Notes: generated from the letters alone by a model not told the origin. Positions 7,620-17,357 are shown, counted from the stretch's first letter. The stretch: 63,931 nucleotides of DNA from Rhodopirellula sp. (GCA_012728855.1 JAAYEH010000003.1:1-63931); one strand, 5' to 3'. A program made the numbers and translations.

Positions 7620-8531
7620 ATGCCCGTTCGCAGGTTCGGGTTCACTTTGGTGGAGTTGCTGGTGGTGATCGCAATCATCGGCGTGTTGATCGCGCTGTCG
7701 TTGCCGGCCGTTCAGGCGGCGCGGGAGGCGGCCAGACGGAGCCAGTGTACCAATAACCTCAAGCAGATCGGCGTTGCCTTTCACAACTATCTCGACACGT
7801 TTCGCGTCTTTCCACCCAGCGACACCAGCGGTTTTCGGTCCGACGAGTTCCTCGGCAACCCGCAAACGAGACACATCCACAGTTGGCGAAGCATGATCCT
7901 CCCGTTTGTCGAACAGCAGCCGCTGTACGACTCGATGAACTTCAACGCATCCGCCTTCGACACCAGCAACCTGCCGGCGGCGGCTCGCATGCCCGCCGGC
8001 TATCGCTGTCCGTCGTACAGCGGGCCGGAGTATAGCCGGCACAATGACTACACGCGCTACTCTCCCCAATGTGCGATTGCCAACTACGTTGCCATGGGTG
8101 CGTCCGACGTCGGACACATCTGGGCGAGTTCGTCCGGCTATCGGCCGGACGGGGCGGTGTATCCTCAGTCGAAGACTCGGCCCGCGGACGTTACCGACGG
8201 GCTGACGCAGACGGTGTTTGCCACCGAGACCCGCGAGGAGGAGCACATGGTGTGGGTCGACGGCCGCACCTCCGCCGTGGTGGCGAGCCCCTACGACGAA
8301 TTCAATCCACCCTCGTACGTGCTGTCGAGGCTTGGGCTCAACTACACGCCCTTCTTCGACTACTTCAATCCCACGGTGCGCTGGGGGCCTTCGAGCCAGC
8401 ATTCCGGCGGCGCGTTGCATATGATGGGCGATGGTTCCGTTCATTTCCTCTCCGAAACGATGCAGGCGACGGTGTATGCGGCCTTGGCCACCCGCGCCGG
8501 CGGCGAGACCATTTCCGGCGGAACCTTCTAA
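7620..8531 (+). CDS. DUF1559 prepilin-type protein
   Basis: 303 residues. The ATG at 7620 is chosen because GGAGG (7606-7610) precedes it and the type IV pilin-like N-terminus follows at once: RRFGFTLVELLVVIAIIGVL, then the conserved AREAARRSQCTNNLKQIG. The C-terminus carries the family signature HSGGALHMMGDGSVHFLSE. DUF1559 proteins are abundant in planctomycetes and presumed to be processed by a prepilin peptidase and placed in the envelope; their role is unknown. A HEAT-repeat lipoprotein gene starts 14 bases downstream, so the two are likely cotranscribed. Confidence 0.93.
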   Translation: MPVRRFGFTLVELLVVIAIIGVLIALSLPAVQAAREAARRSQCTNNLKQIGVAFHNYLDTFRVFPPSDTSGFRSDEFLGNPQTRHIHSWRSMILPFVEQQPLYDSMNFNASAFDTSNLPAAARMPAGYRCPSYSGPEYSRHNDYTRYSPQCAIANYVAMGASDVGHIWASSSGYRPDGAVYPQSKTRPADVTDGLTQTVFATETREEEHMVWVDGRTSAVVASPYDEFNPPSYVLSRLGLNYTPFFDYFNPTVRWGPSSQHSGGALHMMGDGSVHFLSETMQATVYAALATRAGGETISGGTF

Positions 8532-8545
8532 AGAGCGTTCTCTCG

Positions 8546-9187
8546 ATGTCGAGACTCCTGCGAATGGGCATCTGCTTGGTGCTCGCCGGCTGCGGTGGCT
8601 CCGTCGACCGGCTGGGTGAGCAGCTCGCCGATTCGGACATCGAGGTTCGTCGCGAGTCCGCCCGTGCCTTGCGGGAATTGGGGCCCGCGGCGAAAAGGGC
8701 CGTCGTCGCGTTGGAAAAAGCCCTGGCGGATCCCGATCAAGAGGTGGTACGACAGTCTGCCGTGGCGCTGGGCAATATCGGCGCCGATGCCAAGCCGGCG
8801 ATGCCCGCGCTGATCGAACTGCTGGAACATGACGAACTGGCCATCCGTTTCTCCGCGGCGCTGGCGCTGCAGAGAATCGATCCACGGAACGAGGACTTCC
8901 GTTCGGTGCTGATCGAAGCGATGCAGGCCGGTGACAGCGGGGCGATTATGGCGGTGGGGGAATTGGGCCCGGAAGCCGCCTGGGCGCTGGCGGTTCTGGA
9001 ACAACTCGCCCGACATCGCGATCCGAACGTCCGATTGCTGGCCGTGCGGGCCATTGGGCGGATCGGTCCCACCGCCCTCGCCGCGGAAGCCACCTTGCAG
9101 CGGTCCATGAACGACCGTCACGACGGCGTCCGCCAAGCCGCCCGCCAGGCCCTCGACTCCGTGCGCGGGATTTCGGCCGCGCAGTAG
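8546..9187 (+). CDS. HEAT/PBS-lyase-repeat lipoprotein
   Basis: 213 residues. The N-terminus MSRLLRMGICLVLAGCGGS is a lipoprotein signal with lipobox LAGC. The rest is tandem HEAT-like helices with repeated phrases RRESARALRELGP, VRQSAVALGNIGADA, IRFSAALALQRI, VRLLAVRAIGRIGP and VRQAARQALDSV, about five to six repeats. Such repeats serve as protein interaction scaffolds. It lies 14 bases after the DUF1559 gene, suggesting a shared transcript and perhaps a shared envelope complex; the partner relation is inferred. Confidence 0.88.
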   Translation: MSRLLRMGICLVLAGCGGSVDRLGEQLADSDIEVRRESARALRELGPAAKRAVVALEKALADPDQEVVRQSAVALGNIGADAKPAMPALIELLEHDELAIRFSAALALQRIDPRNEDFRSVLIEAMQAGDSGAIMAVGELGPEAAWALAVLEQLARHRDPNVRLLAVRAIGRIGPTALAAEATLQRSMNDRHDGVRQAARQALDSVRGISAAQ

Positions 9188-9248
9188 CCCTCATGCGCAC
9201 CGTCACCGAATGCAAAACAGAATCGGTTGCCGTACCTCAAATCTCGGC

Positions 9249-9367
9249 AACCGTTCACGGGGCGGGGAGGAAGGGGACAGGTCCATGTTTTCGGCCAACG
9301 TCTTTGCCGCCAAAATGCGTTGAGTCGCCGAAAAATGGACCAGTCCCCGCCCGCCCCGTGAACGGTT
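9249..9367. repeat. REPIN-like element (family A)
   Basis: Outer arms AACCGTTCACGGGGCGGG (9249-9266) and its exact complement (9350-9367). Inside, GGGGACAGGTCCATGTTTTC faces GAAAAATGGACCAGTCCCC. It fills most of the 398-base gap before the histidine kinase gene; nothing else is recognised there. Confidence 0.88.
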
Positions 9368-9586
9368 ACAAATCTCGCAACATGAGCCCACTGGTGATGG
9401 ATCCCGTCCCCTTTTTCCGGGCCGCCTACCTTACCGTCTTGAGATCTGCGGGAAAACGCAGTCGAGATCCAGGTACAGACGGGAAAACCGGGTGGCTCGG
9501 CAAAAAGTGCCCGGCTTCGGCGTTGCAAATTCCCGGATTCCGCACATACTGATTAGTTGCTTAGTTGCCCCGATCGGAGTGACACA

Positions 9587-12500
9587 GTGACTGGCACGGA
9601 AATCAAGCGAGATCTGCCCGGGCAAGGGCCCCGAATATCCCGGTACTTGGTGCTTCTGTGGTCCGGGATTATGGCGATATCCTTGACATGGAATCTGCAT
9701 GAACAGAGGGACCAGGTATTCCAGAATGGTCGCCTCGGCGGCCAGATTGCCTTCGAGAACGATGTCCTCTACCGTCAGTGGGCGGCCAGCCACGGCGGTG
9801 TTTACGTGCCGGTCTCCGAGCGCACCCCGCCCAACCCCTACCTCAAGGTACCCCATCGCGATCTGACTCCGGCAGACGGGCCGCCGTTGACGCTGGTCAA
9901 CCCGGCCTACATGACACGCCAAGTTAACGAGATGGCACGGGAAATCCGTGGCACGAAGGGGCACATTACCAGCCTCACCCCGATTCGGCCGGAGAACAGC
10001 CCGGACCCGTGGGAACGCGCCGCCTTGCAGTCCTTCGAAAGGGGCAAGAAAGAAGCCTGCTCGACCGCCATACTGGAAGGCGAGGAACATATTCGCTTCA
10101 TGCGACCGTTCGTGGTGGAAAAAGCCTGCCTGAAGTGCCACGCCGACCAGGGCTACAAGGAGGGCGATATTCTTGGCGGCGTCAGCGTTTCGGTTCCCAC
10201 GGCGCCCATTTGGGCGATCCACCGACCGATCATGGCCGGAGTCTCCCTGGTGCATGCGGCGCTATGGATGGTCGGCATCGCGGGGATTGTCATATCCACG
10301 CGCAAGCTGCGGAACAGCGAAGCGCAGGCCCGCAGCGTGGCCCGTTTCGCGCAGGAGAACCCCAATCCGGTCATTCGTGTGTCGGCCGATGGCATCGTGC
10401 TCTTTCGAAATCCGGCCGCCGCCGACAACCCGCGTTGGCGCTGTGAAATCGGTCAGCCTCTGCATCACAAGGCGCTGCAACGCCTGGTTAGCCAATCGCT
10501 GAGTGAGGGCCGAAAACTCCAAGAGGACGTGGAATTCGGCGATACGCACTACACGGTGGCGGTAGCTCCCATCCGGGGTGAGAACTACGCCAACGTCTAT
10601 GGCCACGACATCACCGATCGCAAGCACGCCGAGGACGCGATGCGCGAAAGCGACCAGAGGGTCCGCCGCAAGCTCGCCAGTGTGCTCGACCCGGAAGGCG
10701 ACCTCGGCGCGCTCGAACTGGCCGACTTGATTGACGTCGCAGTGATCCAGTCCCTCATGGACGATTTCTACGAGCTGGCGCGGATTCCGATGAGCATCAT
10801 CGACGCCAAGGGGCGGGTACTCGTCGGCGTCGGCTGGCAGGACATCTGCACCCGGTTTCATCGCGTTCACCCGGAATCGTTGCAGCACTGCCTCGAGAGC
10901 GACGCGGAGCTGAACCGCGACCTTGCCGCGGGCGAGTTTCGCCTTTGCAAGTGCAAGAACAATATGTGGGACATCGCCACACCCTTGTTTGTCGGCGGGC
11001 AGCAAGTGGGCGGCATTTTTTCCGGCCAGTTTTTCTTCCACGGCGAAACACCCAGTCGCGACGTCTTCCGCGCCCAGGCCGCCCGCTTTGGATTCGACGA
11101 GGATGCGTACCTCCTTGCCCTCGACCGCGTACCGCGACTGAGCCGCGAGGCGGTTGACTTCGGCATGGCCTTCTTCCTCAAACTCGCCGACATGCTCTCC
11201 CGGCTCGGCTACAGCCAGGTCAAGCTGGCCCGGCTGCTGGCCGAACGCGACCATCTGGCCGAGTCGCTGCGAGCCAGCCACGAAGATCTCGACCGCGCCC
11301 AGGCCGTGGCGCATTACGGTAGCTGGCGACTGAACGTGCAACGCAACGAGCTGCTCTGGTCCGATGAAATCTGGCGGATCTTTGCCCTTCCCAAGGAGAC
11401 GCCGCTCAGCTACCAGACCTTCCTGGACGCCGTGCATCCCGACGACCGCAACGACGTCCACGAAAAGTGGTCGGCAGCCTTGCACGGCGCGCCCTACGAT
11501 ATCGAACATCGCATCGTCGTGGGCGATCGGATCAAATGGGTCCGTGAGAAGGCGGAGTTGGAGTTCGATCGAGAAGGAGTTCTGCTGGGCGGTTTCGGCA
11601 CAACGCAGGACATTACCGAGAAGAAGCGGGCCGAAGAGAGGACGCGGATCCTCGCAGAAGTGACGGCGCAGTTGCTGGCCAGCGACCAGCCGCAGCGAAT
11701 CGTCGAGACGCTTTGTCGCCAAGTGATGGACCATCTCGGCTGCCACGTATTCGTCAACTTCCTCGTTGACGAACAAGAACACGGCTTGCGATTGAACGCT
11801 TACGCGGGCATTTCCGAGGAGGCGGCCCGGCAAATCGAACGGCTCGACTATGGCACGGCCGTGTGCGGGTGCGTGGCACGCGACGGCCGCCGTATTGTTG
11901 TGGAACACATTGCAACCACGCCCGATTCCCGCACCGATCTGGTTCGCAGCTTCGGAATTCAAGCCTATGCGTGCCACCCTTTGACGATCCAGGGCCAAAC
12001 GATCGGAACGCTTTCCTTCGGGTCTCGCAGCAAACCCACGTTCGACGAGGAGGAACTGGACCTGATGAAGGCTGTGGCGGACCACGTGGCCATCGCCATG
12101 CAGCGAGTCCGACTCGTGCAGTGGCTCCAGTTCCACGCCCGCGCCGCCGAGGCCGCCTACGAGGCCAAGAGCCGGTTCCTGGCCAACATGAGCCATGAAT
12201 TGCGCACACCGATGAACGCCATTTTGGGCATGATCGACGTGGCGCTGCCGAAGGCGTCCGACGCGATCGTCGAGGATTGTCTTCGGACCGCGAGAGAATC
12301 GGCCGACCTGCTCCTGACTCTTCTCAACGACTTATTGGACTCCGCCAAGATCGAGTCGGGGAAGCTGGACTTGGAATCGACACCGTTCAGCCTGCGGCAG
12401 ATGCTCGACCAGGTTACGCGAGTTCTCGCCGTGCGGGCGAGCGAAAAGGGATTGTCGTTCTGCTGCCGAACGCAGCCCGACACGCCGGATGCGGTCGTGG

Positions 12501-13750
12501 GCGACCGGATGCGATTGCAGCAAGTGCTGTTCAATCTGGCCGGCAACGCCATCAAGTTCACCGACCGCGGCGAAGTCGAGATCGATCTTGGCACCGCACC
12601 GGACGAGACCGCGGCAACGGGCGGTGCGACGCTGGAGTTCGCCGTGCGGGACAGCGGTATCGGTATTTCGCAGGCTGCGCAGCAGTCTCTTTTCCAGCCC
12701 TTCACCCAGGCCGATGCGTCGATGGCGCGGCGTTTCGGAGGCACGGGCCTCGGGCTTTCGATTTCGAAGAGCCTGGTGGAGATGATGGGCGGCAGGATCT
12801 GGGTCGAAAGTGAAACGGGGAAGGGGAGCACGTTCTACTTCACGGTGCGTCTGCCTTTGGCGGCGGAAATTCCGGCCGACGACGACACGCCGGTCCACGT
12901 CCCGGCGGCGGCATCCGCCCCATTGCACATCCTGCTGGTGGAGGACAATCCCGCCAATCAGAAGTTGGCCGCGTATATCTTGCAGGATCGAGGCCATACC
13001 GTCGAGATTGCGGCGGACGGCCGGGAGGCGGTCTTGTCGACGGATCAGAACCGCTACGATGTGATCCTCATGGACGTGCAAATGCCGGGAATGGATGGAT
13101 TGGAAGCGACGGCGGCAATCCGTAAGCGAGACGGCCAGAGCAAGCGAGTGCCGATCATTGCCATGACGGCCCACGCCATGAAGGGCGACCGCGACCGCTG
13201 CCTGGCGGCGGGAATGGATGGCTACCTTTCCAAACCCCTCAATGCTCGCGAGATGATTGCCTTGGTCGAGAGTTTGGCACGGGGTGGCGACGGCCGAGTG
13301 TCGCCCGTGCCGACGAGGCGACCACAACACAATCGGCACGTGCCCCGCGCCGACGGATTCGCCGCGGCACCGCTCCCATCAGCGGTCGTTGTCTTCGATC
13401 CTGACGAAGCCGTGAGACGGTGTTTCAACAGTCAAGACATGGCGCGAAAGATGATTCACCACTTCTTCGACGAGGTGAACGAGCTATTCCCGCAAATGCG
13501 GGCGGCCCTCGCCAAAGGCGACCTCCTGGAAATCGGCCGCTTGGGGCATCGGATGAAGGGAACGGTCGTCTATTTGGGCGCCGAACCGGCACTACAAGCC
13601 TCGCAGCGCGTCGAGCGTTTCGGATCACCGGGCGGCGGCGCACCATCCGAAGCCGAAGAGGCCGTCACGGCATTGGAGCAAGAGTGTGAGGTTTTGAGAA
13701 CTTCGCTGGCCGAGCATCCGCTGGCAACCGAATTCACGCAGGGCGATTGA
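9587..13750 (+). CDS. Hybrid histidine kinase: heme-type sensor, PAS, PocR, PAS, GAF, HisKA, HATPase, REC, Hpt
   Basis: 1387 residues from a GTG at 9587; a TTG at 9557 would add 10. Order: membrane segment (about 18-36); periplasmic DUF3365-like sensor with the heme motif CLKCH (181-185); second membrane segment (about 214-236); PAS (about 247-345); PocR-type ligand domain (about 370-540); PAS (568-680); GAF (685-840); HisKA with NMSHELRTPMN (His 870); HATPase; receiver with ILLVEDNPANQ and phospho-acceptor DVQMPGMDG (Asp 1163); C-terminal Hpt with LGHRMKGT (His 1321). It is a complete phosphorelay ending in Hpt, so an external response regulator is expected, but none is encoded nearby. Heme binding and PocR ligand are inferred from family knowledge. 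Confidence 0.92.
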   Translation: MTGTEIKRDLPGQGPRISRYLVLLWSGIMAISLTWNLHEQRDQVFQNGRLGGQIAFENDVLYRQWAASHGGVYVPVSERTPPNPYLKVPHRDLTPADGPPLTLVNPAYMTRQVNEMAREIRGTKGHITSLTPIRPENSPDPWERAALQSFERGKKEACSTAILEGEEHIRFMRPFVVEKACLKCHADQGYKEGDILGGVSVSVPTAPIWAIHRPIMAGVSLVHAALWMVGIAGIVISTRKLRNSEAQARSVARFAQENPNPVIRVSADGIVLFRNPAAADNPRWRCEIGQPLHHKALQRLVSQSLSEGRKLQEDVEFGDTHYTVAVAPIRGENYANVYGHDITDRKHAEDAMRESDQRVRRKLASVLDPEGDLGALELADLIDVAVIQSLMDDFYELARIPMSIIDAKGRVLVGVGWQDICTRFHRVHPESLQHCLESDAELNRDLAAGEFRLCKCKNNMWDIATPLFVGGQQVGGIFSGQFFFHGETPSRDVFRAQAARFGFDEDAYLLALDRVPRLSREAVDFGMAFFLKLADMLSRLGYSQVKLARLLAERDHLAESLRASHEDLDRAQAVAHYGSWRLNVQRNELLWSDEIWRIFALPKETPLSYQTFLDAVHPDDRNDVHEKWSAALHGAPYDIEHRIVVGDRIKWVREKAELEFDREGVLLGGFGTTQDITEKKRAEERTRILAEVTAQLLASDQPQRIVETLCRQVMDHLGCHVFVNFLVDEQEHGLRLNAYAGISEEAARQIERLDYGTAVCGCVARDGRRIVVEHIATTPDSRTDLVRSFGIQAYACHPLTIQGQTIGTLSFGSRSKPTFDEEELDLMKAVADHVAIAMQRVRLVQWLQFHARAAEAAYEAKSRFLANMSHELRTPMNAILGMIDVALPKASDAIVEDCLRTARESADLLLTLLNDLLDSAKIESGKLDLESTPFSLRQMLDQVTRVLAVRASEKGLSFCCRTQPDTPDAVVGDRMRLQQVLFNLAGNAIKFTDRGEVEIDLGTAPDETAATGGATLEFAVRDSGIGISQAAQQSLFQPFTQADASMARRFGGTGLGLSISKSLVEMMGGRIWVESETGKGSTFYFTVRLPLAAEIPADDDTPVHVPAAASAPLHILLVEDNPANQKLAAYILQDRGHTVEIAADGREAVLSTDQNRYDVILMDVQMPGMDGLEATAAIRKRDGQSKRVPIIAMTAHAMKGDRDRCLAAGMDGYLSKPLNAREMIALVESLARGGDGRVSPVPTRRPQHNRHVPRADGFAAAPLPSAVVVFDPDEAVRRCFNSQDMARKMIHHFFDEVNELFPQMRAALAKGDLLEIGRLGHRMKGTVVYLGAEPALQASQRVERFGSPGGGAPSEAEEAVTALEQECEVLRTSLAEHPLATEFTQGD

Positions 13751-13786
13751 TGCCGTCGGAACGCTTCTTGTTTCGATCGGACCGGT

Positions 13787-14512
13787 TTATCTCGGTTGGG
13801 CCGGAGGCGTTGGAATCACCTCGACCGCGGAACCACCAAACGGACGGCTCGAATCCGATTCGTTCGGCAGAGTTTCCTTTTCGAACTGCTCAACGCCGTC
13901 GGCTCGCAATCGTGGTTGCCGCTGCTCGGGCGGAATGGTCAGTTGCCGCAAGGCGGCGTGGACCGTTCCAAATCCCGACAACGAGGTGACTGCGCGAAAG
14001 GATGGGTTTTCGCCGGCGGCGTCGAATCGTTGCAGCACGTCGCGGAGGACTTCCACGGTGGCGGCATCGGGCGGCGCGTCGATGTCGTGCGGCAACAGTT
14101 CGCGCAACCGTTTCGTTTGCAGATAATCCTGCCAGCCGCCGCCCGTTGCCATGCCGTCCAATTGTTCGTCGAGTCGGAACGCGCCCGAGCGGAACATCCG
14201 TCGCAGGGCCTGCCAGCCGAGCAACGCCGGATCGGCTAATTGCGGCTGCGGAGCCCTGCCGGTCTGCGGCGCGGCCCTGAGGTCGCCGCCCGGCTGCGGG
14301 AATCGCCGGGCCCATCGTCCGGGAGTGTCGATTGCCACAAACGGCGCCCGCACGGACGTTTCACCGTGAGGGCCGACATAGACCCGGACAAACGGTGCCT
14401 CGACACGCACCATCGCCGGAAAACGGTACGGCGCCGTCTGCCCCCATACTTCTTGGGCGAACGGCAGGATCACAGAGAACAGCCCGAAGATCGAAGACGC
14501 GATTCTCAACAT
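13787..14512 (-). CDS. Secreted hypothetical protein
   Basis: 241 residues with an N-terminal signal peptide (MLRIASSIFGLFSVILPFAQ, cleavage after VWGQ). The mature protein contains RVEAPFVRVYVGPHGETSVR and a Pro-rich middle. Its C-terminal half is helical and mentions no catalytic motif. The phrase VRAPFVAIDTPG is common in planctomycete secreted proteins of unknown role. It ends close to the end of the histidine kinase gene in convergent orientation. No function is assigned. Confidence 0.7.
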   Translation of the reverse strand: MLRIASSIFGLFSVILPFAQEVWGQTAPYRFPAMVRVEAPFVRVYVGPHGETSVRAPFVAIDTPGRWARRFPQPGGDLRAAPQTGRAPQPQLADPALLGWQALRRMFRSGAFRLDEQLDGMATGGGWQDYLQTKRLRELLPHDIDAPPDAATVEVLRDVLQRFDAAGENPSFRAVTSLSGFGTVHAALRQLTIPPEQRQPRLRADGVEQFEKETLPNESDSSRPFGGSAVEVIPTPPAQPR

Positions 14513-14746
14513 GGTCTTGCTCCCCGAGAGGGTGTTGCGGCTTCAGGTTGGGTCACTTGCAGCCGTTTGAAAAGACCCCGCAATCGCTGATGAATCCTCA
14601 GGTATTTTAACGCAAACGGTCGACGCAGGCAATCAGTCAGACCGCTGCGGATCGTTACCGGCCAGTTGAGATCGTACGTTCCTTCGCCGAGCAACACCGG
14701 GCTGCCCCCTTTCTCGGCGGCGGCCCGGCAAGCGAGATCCAAATCA
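14513..14746. other. Short gap with an unassigned open frame
   Basis: A minus-strand frame running from within the oxidoreductase gene's 3' end (14829) to 14506 contains GSPVLLGEGTYDLNWPVTIR, but has no ribosome site. No gene is called here. Confidence 0.4.
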
Positions 14747-16252
14747 TTAGATGATCCGCGGAACCACGAACGGTTCACGATAGGTACGTTGCAAGAATCC
14801 GTTCGCCTCGCGGGCGAACTCGTCGACAAAACACTCGTTTTCGGAATCCAGCGTCAGCCAGGGGCCGGCAGTGGCGTGCGTGACGCCGAGATCCACACCG
14901 TTTTTCCCAAGGTAATCGCGGCAACGCTCGAAGGCGTCCAAGACGTCTGCATTTGCCTGGTTCGCCGCCACAATCGCCTCGGCACGCGCCGCCTTGCCTA
15001 GCCGGTGTGAGATGTTGGCCATGTGGGCGCACACAGTGGAAGCGTGGCCCACGGTAGCTTCTGCACGGAGATCATCGCGTTTTCTGCTGCGAACGGCCGC
15101 CACGAAGTTGGCCAGATGCGCTCTCTGAAGATCTTTGGCCTTGCGGCCATCGCGAAATTCCTTGATCGTCCGACCGCGGTGATCGAACATGGCGGCGCCG
15201 GCAAAGTCGCCGGCAAGAAAACCCCCTTCACAGTCGATGACCGCGCCGCGATCCTGGTTGCGGAATCTTCCCATCGCGTTGGTCCCCGTGGCGGTCCGGA
15301 AGTTGCGGATTTCGCAGACCAACGGGGCGGGCTGGTAATCGAACAAGGCGATCTGGGTGTTGGGCGTTTCGCCGCTGTCGCCGAAACCAAACCGCCCTCC
15401 AATGCTCATGGCTCTCCGAGGCGGGCAGTCTTGCCGCAGCGCCCAGCGACAAATATCCATAATATGGACGCCGTTGTTGCCGATTTCGCCGTTGCCCGTC
15501 GACCAGAACCAGTGCCATTCGTAGTGCAACTGCGTGCGCATGAGCGGATCCTCCGGGGCGGGGCCGCACCAAAGGTTGTAATCGACGGTTGCCGGCACCG
15601 GCGTCGGCCGGCTTACCTTTCCAAGACTTTCGCGTGCGCGGTAGACGAGCGCATGGGCAGCGCGGATGGCGCCGATTTGCCCGCTGTGCAGGTAGTCGAA
15701 TGCTTCGGCGAGAACCTCGCTGGAGCGTCGTTGCGTGCCCACCTGCACCATACGGCCGTACTTGCGGGCCGCGGCAACCATCTGCCGGCCTTCCCAGATA
15801 TCGTGGGAAAACGGCTTTTCCACGTAGACATCCTTCCCCGCCTGGCAGGCCCATATCGTGGCCAGTGCGTGCCAATGGTTGGGAGTGGCAATCGCCACGG
15901 CATGGATGCTCTCGTCGTCGAGAACCTTGCGGAGATCGCGGTAGTCCGCAACGTGCTCCTGCCGTGTCCGGAACTGTTCCACAGAATGGCCCAGCACCTG
16001 TGCGTCGACATCGCAAAGTGCGACAACCCTCACGCCAGGGATTTCACGAAGGCTTTCTATGAGTTGCCGGCCGCGTCCCCCGACACCGCCGACGGTATCG
16101 ATACCACCAAGCCCCAACACGGCGACACGAACCTCTTCGCCGGGGCCAGCGCCTTTCGTGATGCGGTTTCCCAGCCACAGGGCCGGCAGTCCCCACGCCA
16201 ATCCGCCCGCCGTGGAACGTTTCAGAAAATCCCTGCGTGTTGCTCGTGTCAT
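14747..16252 (-). CDS. Tat-exported Gfo/Idh/MocA-family oxidoreductase
   Basis: 501 residues from the ATG at 16252, which has GGGAG about 8 bases upstream and opens a twin-arginine signal (TRATRRDFLKRSTAGGLAWG). An NAD(P)-binding Rossmann fold follows with VAVLGLGGIDTVGGVGGRG, and the family motif YVEKPFSHDIWEG contains the EKP lysine. Members oxidise or reduce sugars or cyclitols with a bound cofactor; Tat export implies folding with cofactor in the cytoplasm and action in the periplasm. Substrate is unknown. A family B repeat lies upstream in the 397-base gap before rpmB. Confidence 0.9.
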   Translation of the reverse strand: MTRATRRDFLKRSTAGGLAWGLPALWLGNRITKGAGPGEEVRVAVLGLGGIDTVGGVGGRGRQLIESLREIPGVRVVALCDVDAQVLGHSVEQFRTRQEHVADYRDLRKVLDDESIHAVAIATPNHWHALATIWACQAGKDVYVEKPFSHDIWEGRQMVAAARKYGRMVQVGTQRRSSEVLAEAFDYLHSGQIGAIRAAHALVYRARESLGKVSRPTPVPATVDYNLWCGPAPEDPLMRTQLHYEWHWFWSTGNGEIGNNGVHIMDICRWALRQDCPPRRAMSIGGRFGFGDSGETPNTQIALFDYQPAPLVCEIRNFRTATGTNAMGRFRNQDRGAVIDCEGGFLAGDFAGAAMFDHRGRTIKEFRDGRKAKDLQRAHLANFVAAVRSRKRDDLRAEATVGHASTVCAHMANISHRLGKAARAEAIVAANQANADVLDAFERCRDYLGKNGVDLGVTHATAGPWLTLDSENECFVDEFAREANGFLQRTYREPFVVPRII

Positions 16253-16337
16253 CGCTCGGCTCCCAAGTCGTTTGCGGATCTTCACTTTGGCTAATCCAAT
16301 CACGGTAGCGACCGGGCGGCGGCATCGTCAAGCTTTG

Positions 16338-16455
16338 TAGATCCCGCTTGCCGAGCGGGATCTGGGTGGCAAAACAGATCTGCGCGGCAAATGGGAACTC
16401 TGGAGCAAACAGGATCTGCGCGGCAAGATCCCGCTCGGAAAGCGGGATCTACCGG
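16338..16455. repeat. Repeat family B, degenerate tandem palindrome
   Basis: GTAGATCCCGCTTGCCGAGC at the left is mirrored by GCTCGGAAAGCGGGATCTAC at the right. The middle holds two further copies of GATCTGCGCGGCAA. It lies between the divergent oxidoreductase gene and rpmB. Confidence 0.8.
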
Positions 16456-16555
16456 GGAAACGTAATCCCCCGCCAGAACCTGGAATCACGCTTGCGACCC
16501 ACCCACATGAGGTGCAAGAGTGCCTGTTCTATGCGACCGCAGCGGGGGTTCGCCC

Positions 16556-16583
16556 TTGTAGCCGCTGAACGAGAGGCTATATT
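16556..16583 (+). promoter_or_regulatory. Candidate sigma-70-type promoter for rpmB-gatCA
   Basis: TTGTAG (16556-16561), a 16-base spacer and TATATT (16578-16583), 67 bases before the rpmB start. It is the best -35/-10 pair in this gap, but untested. Confidence 0.45.
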
Positions 16584-16649
16584 GGGTGTTTCGTCTGTCG
16601 TCGCCCCCGCACGCCTGCGCGGATCGAAAGGAAACGAAAGAGAAGTCCG

Positions 16650-17027
16650 ATGGCTCAAGTTTGTGAAGTCTGTGGTAAGAAGCCGAGTATGGGCAATACG
16701 GTGACGACCCGCGGCCGGGCGAAATACCTCGGCGGAGTGGGTACGAAGGTCACTGGGATCAGTCGGCGAAAATTCCGCCCGAACCTGCAGAACGTCCGAG
16801 TGACGACCGCCAACGGCACCAACAAGTCGGTGCGGGTCTGCACGCGGTGCATTCGAGGCGGGGCGATTACGAAAACGATCCACAGTGCGCCCTTTAAACT
16901 TCCCCCCAGTGAAACGGCGACCCACAAGGCGGCCGCGCCGACCGTCGCTGCCGCCAGGACGGAATCCGTCAAGTCCCGCAAGCGTCGCAAAGCGAAGGAA
17001 GAAAAGGCGGCCCGCGAGAAGAACTAG
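16650..17027 (+). CDS. rpmB: 50S ribosomal protein L28
   Basis: 125 residues. The N-terminus MAQVCEVCGKKPSMGNTVT and the later VRVCTRCIRGG form the CxxC pairs of the zinc-binding L28 type, and RRKFRPNLQNVRV is the signature L28 strand. L28 normally has about 65-80 residues; here a C-terminal extension rich in Ala, Lys and Arg (from about residue 85, ending RKRRKAKEEKAAREKN) is added, probably an unstructured rRNA-binding tail. gatC starts 16 bases downstream, so the genes are likely cotranscribed. Confidence 0.95.
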   Translation: MAQVCEVCGKKPSMGNTVTTRGRAKYLGGVGTKVTGISRRKFRPNLQNVRVTTANGTNKSVRVCTRCIRGGAITKTIHSAPFKLPPSETATHKAAAPTVAAARTESVKSRKRRKAKEEKAAREKN

Positions 17028-17042
17028 CGTGGGTGGTTCGGC

Positions 17043-17336
17043 ATGTCGATTTCATCCAGCGAAGTTGAAAAGGTCTCGCTTCTGGCCCGGCTGCGCCTTT
17101 CGCCGGACGAACTGGCTCGCATGACCGCTGAAATGGGGCAGATACTCCAGTACATGCGACTGCTGGAGCAGGCAAACACCGACGAGGTGCAGCCGATGGC
17201 CCATCCGGTTGCCATTACCGACGTGTTCCGCGACGACCAGGCTCGCCCAAGCCTTCCTCGCGAGTTGGCGCTTGCCAATGCCCCTCACCACGACGACGAA
17301 TGTTACCGGGTGCCCGCCGTTCTGGGCGAGACCTAG
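17043..17336 (+). CDS. gatC: Asp/Glu-tRNA amidotransferase subunit C
   Basis: 97 residues of normal GatC length. Motifs VEKVSLLARLRLSPDELARM, MGQILQYMRLLEQANTDEVQ and HPVAITDVFRDD are diagnostic. GatC clamps GatA to GatB in the complex that converts misacylated Glu-tRNA(Gln) and Asp-tRNA(Asn) to their amidated forms. gatA follows after 21 bases. Confidence 0.96.
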   Translation: MSISSSEVEKVSLLARLRLSPDELARMTAEMGQILQYMRLLEQANTDEVQPMAHPVAITDVFRDDQARPSLPRELALANAPHHDDECYRVPAVLGET

Positions 17337-17357
17337 CCGAGGTCGTGAGGATCTGCC

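Noticed and set aside
10262..12196. Long open frame (644 codons) antisense to the histidine kinase gene
   Set aside because: The plus strand encodes unmistakable PocR, PAS and GAF domains here; long antisense frames are expected in GC-rich coding DNA.
14506..14829. 107-codon minus-strand frame overlapping the oxidoreductase gene 3' end
   Set aside because: It overlaps a well-supported gene, has no ribosome site, and no known domain could be recognised.
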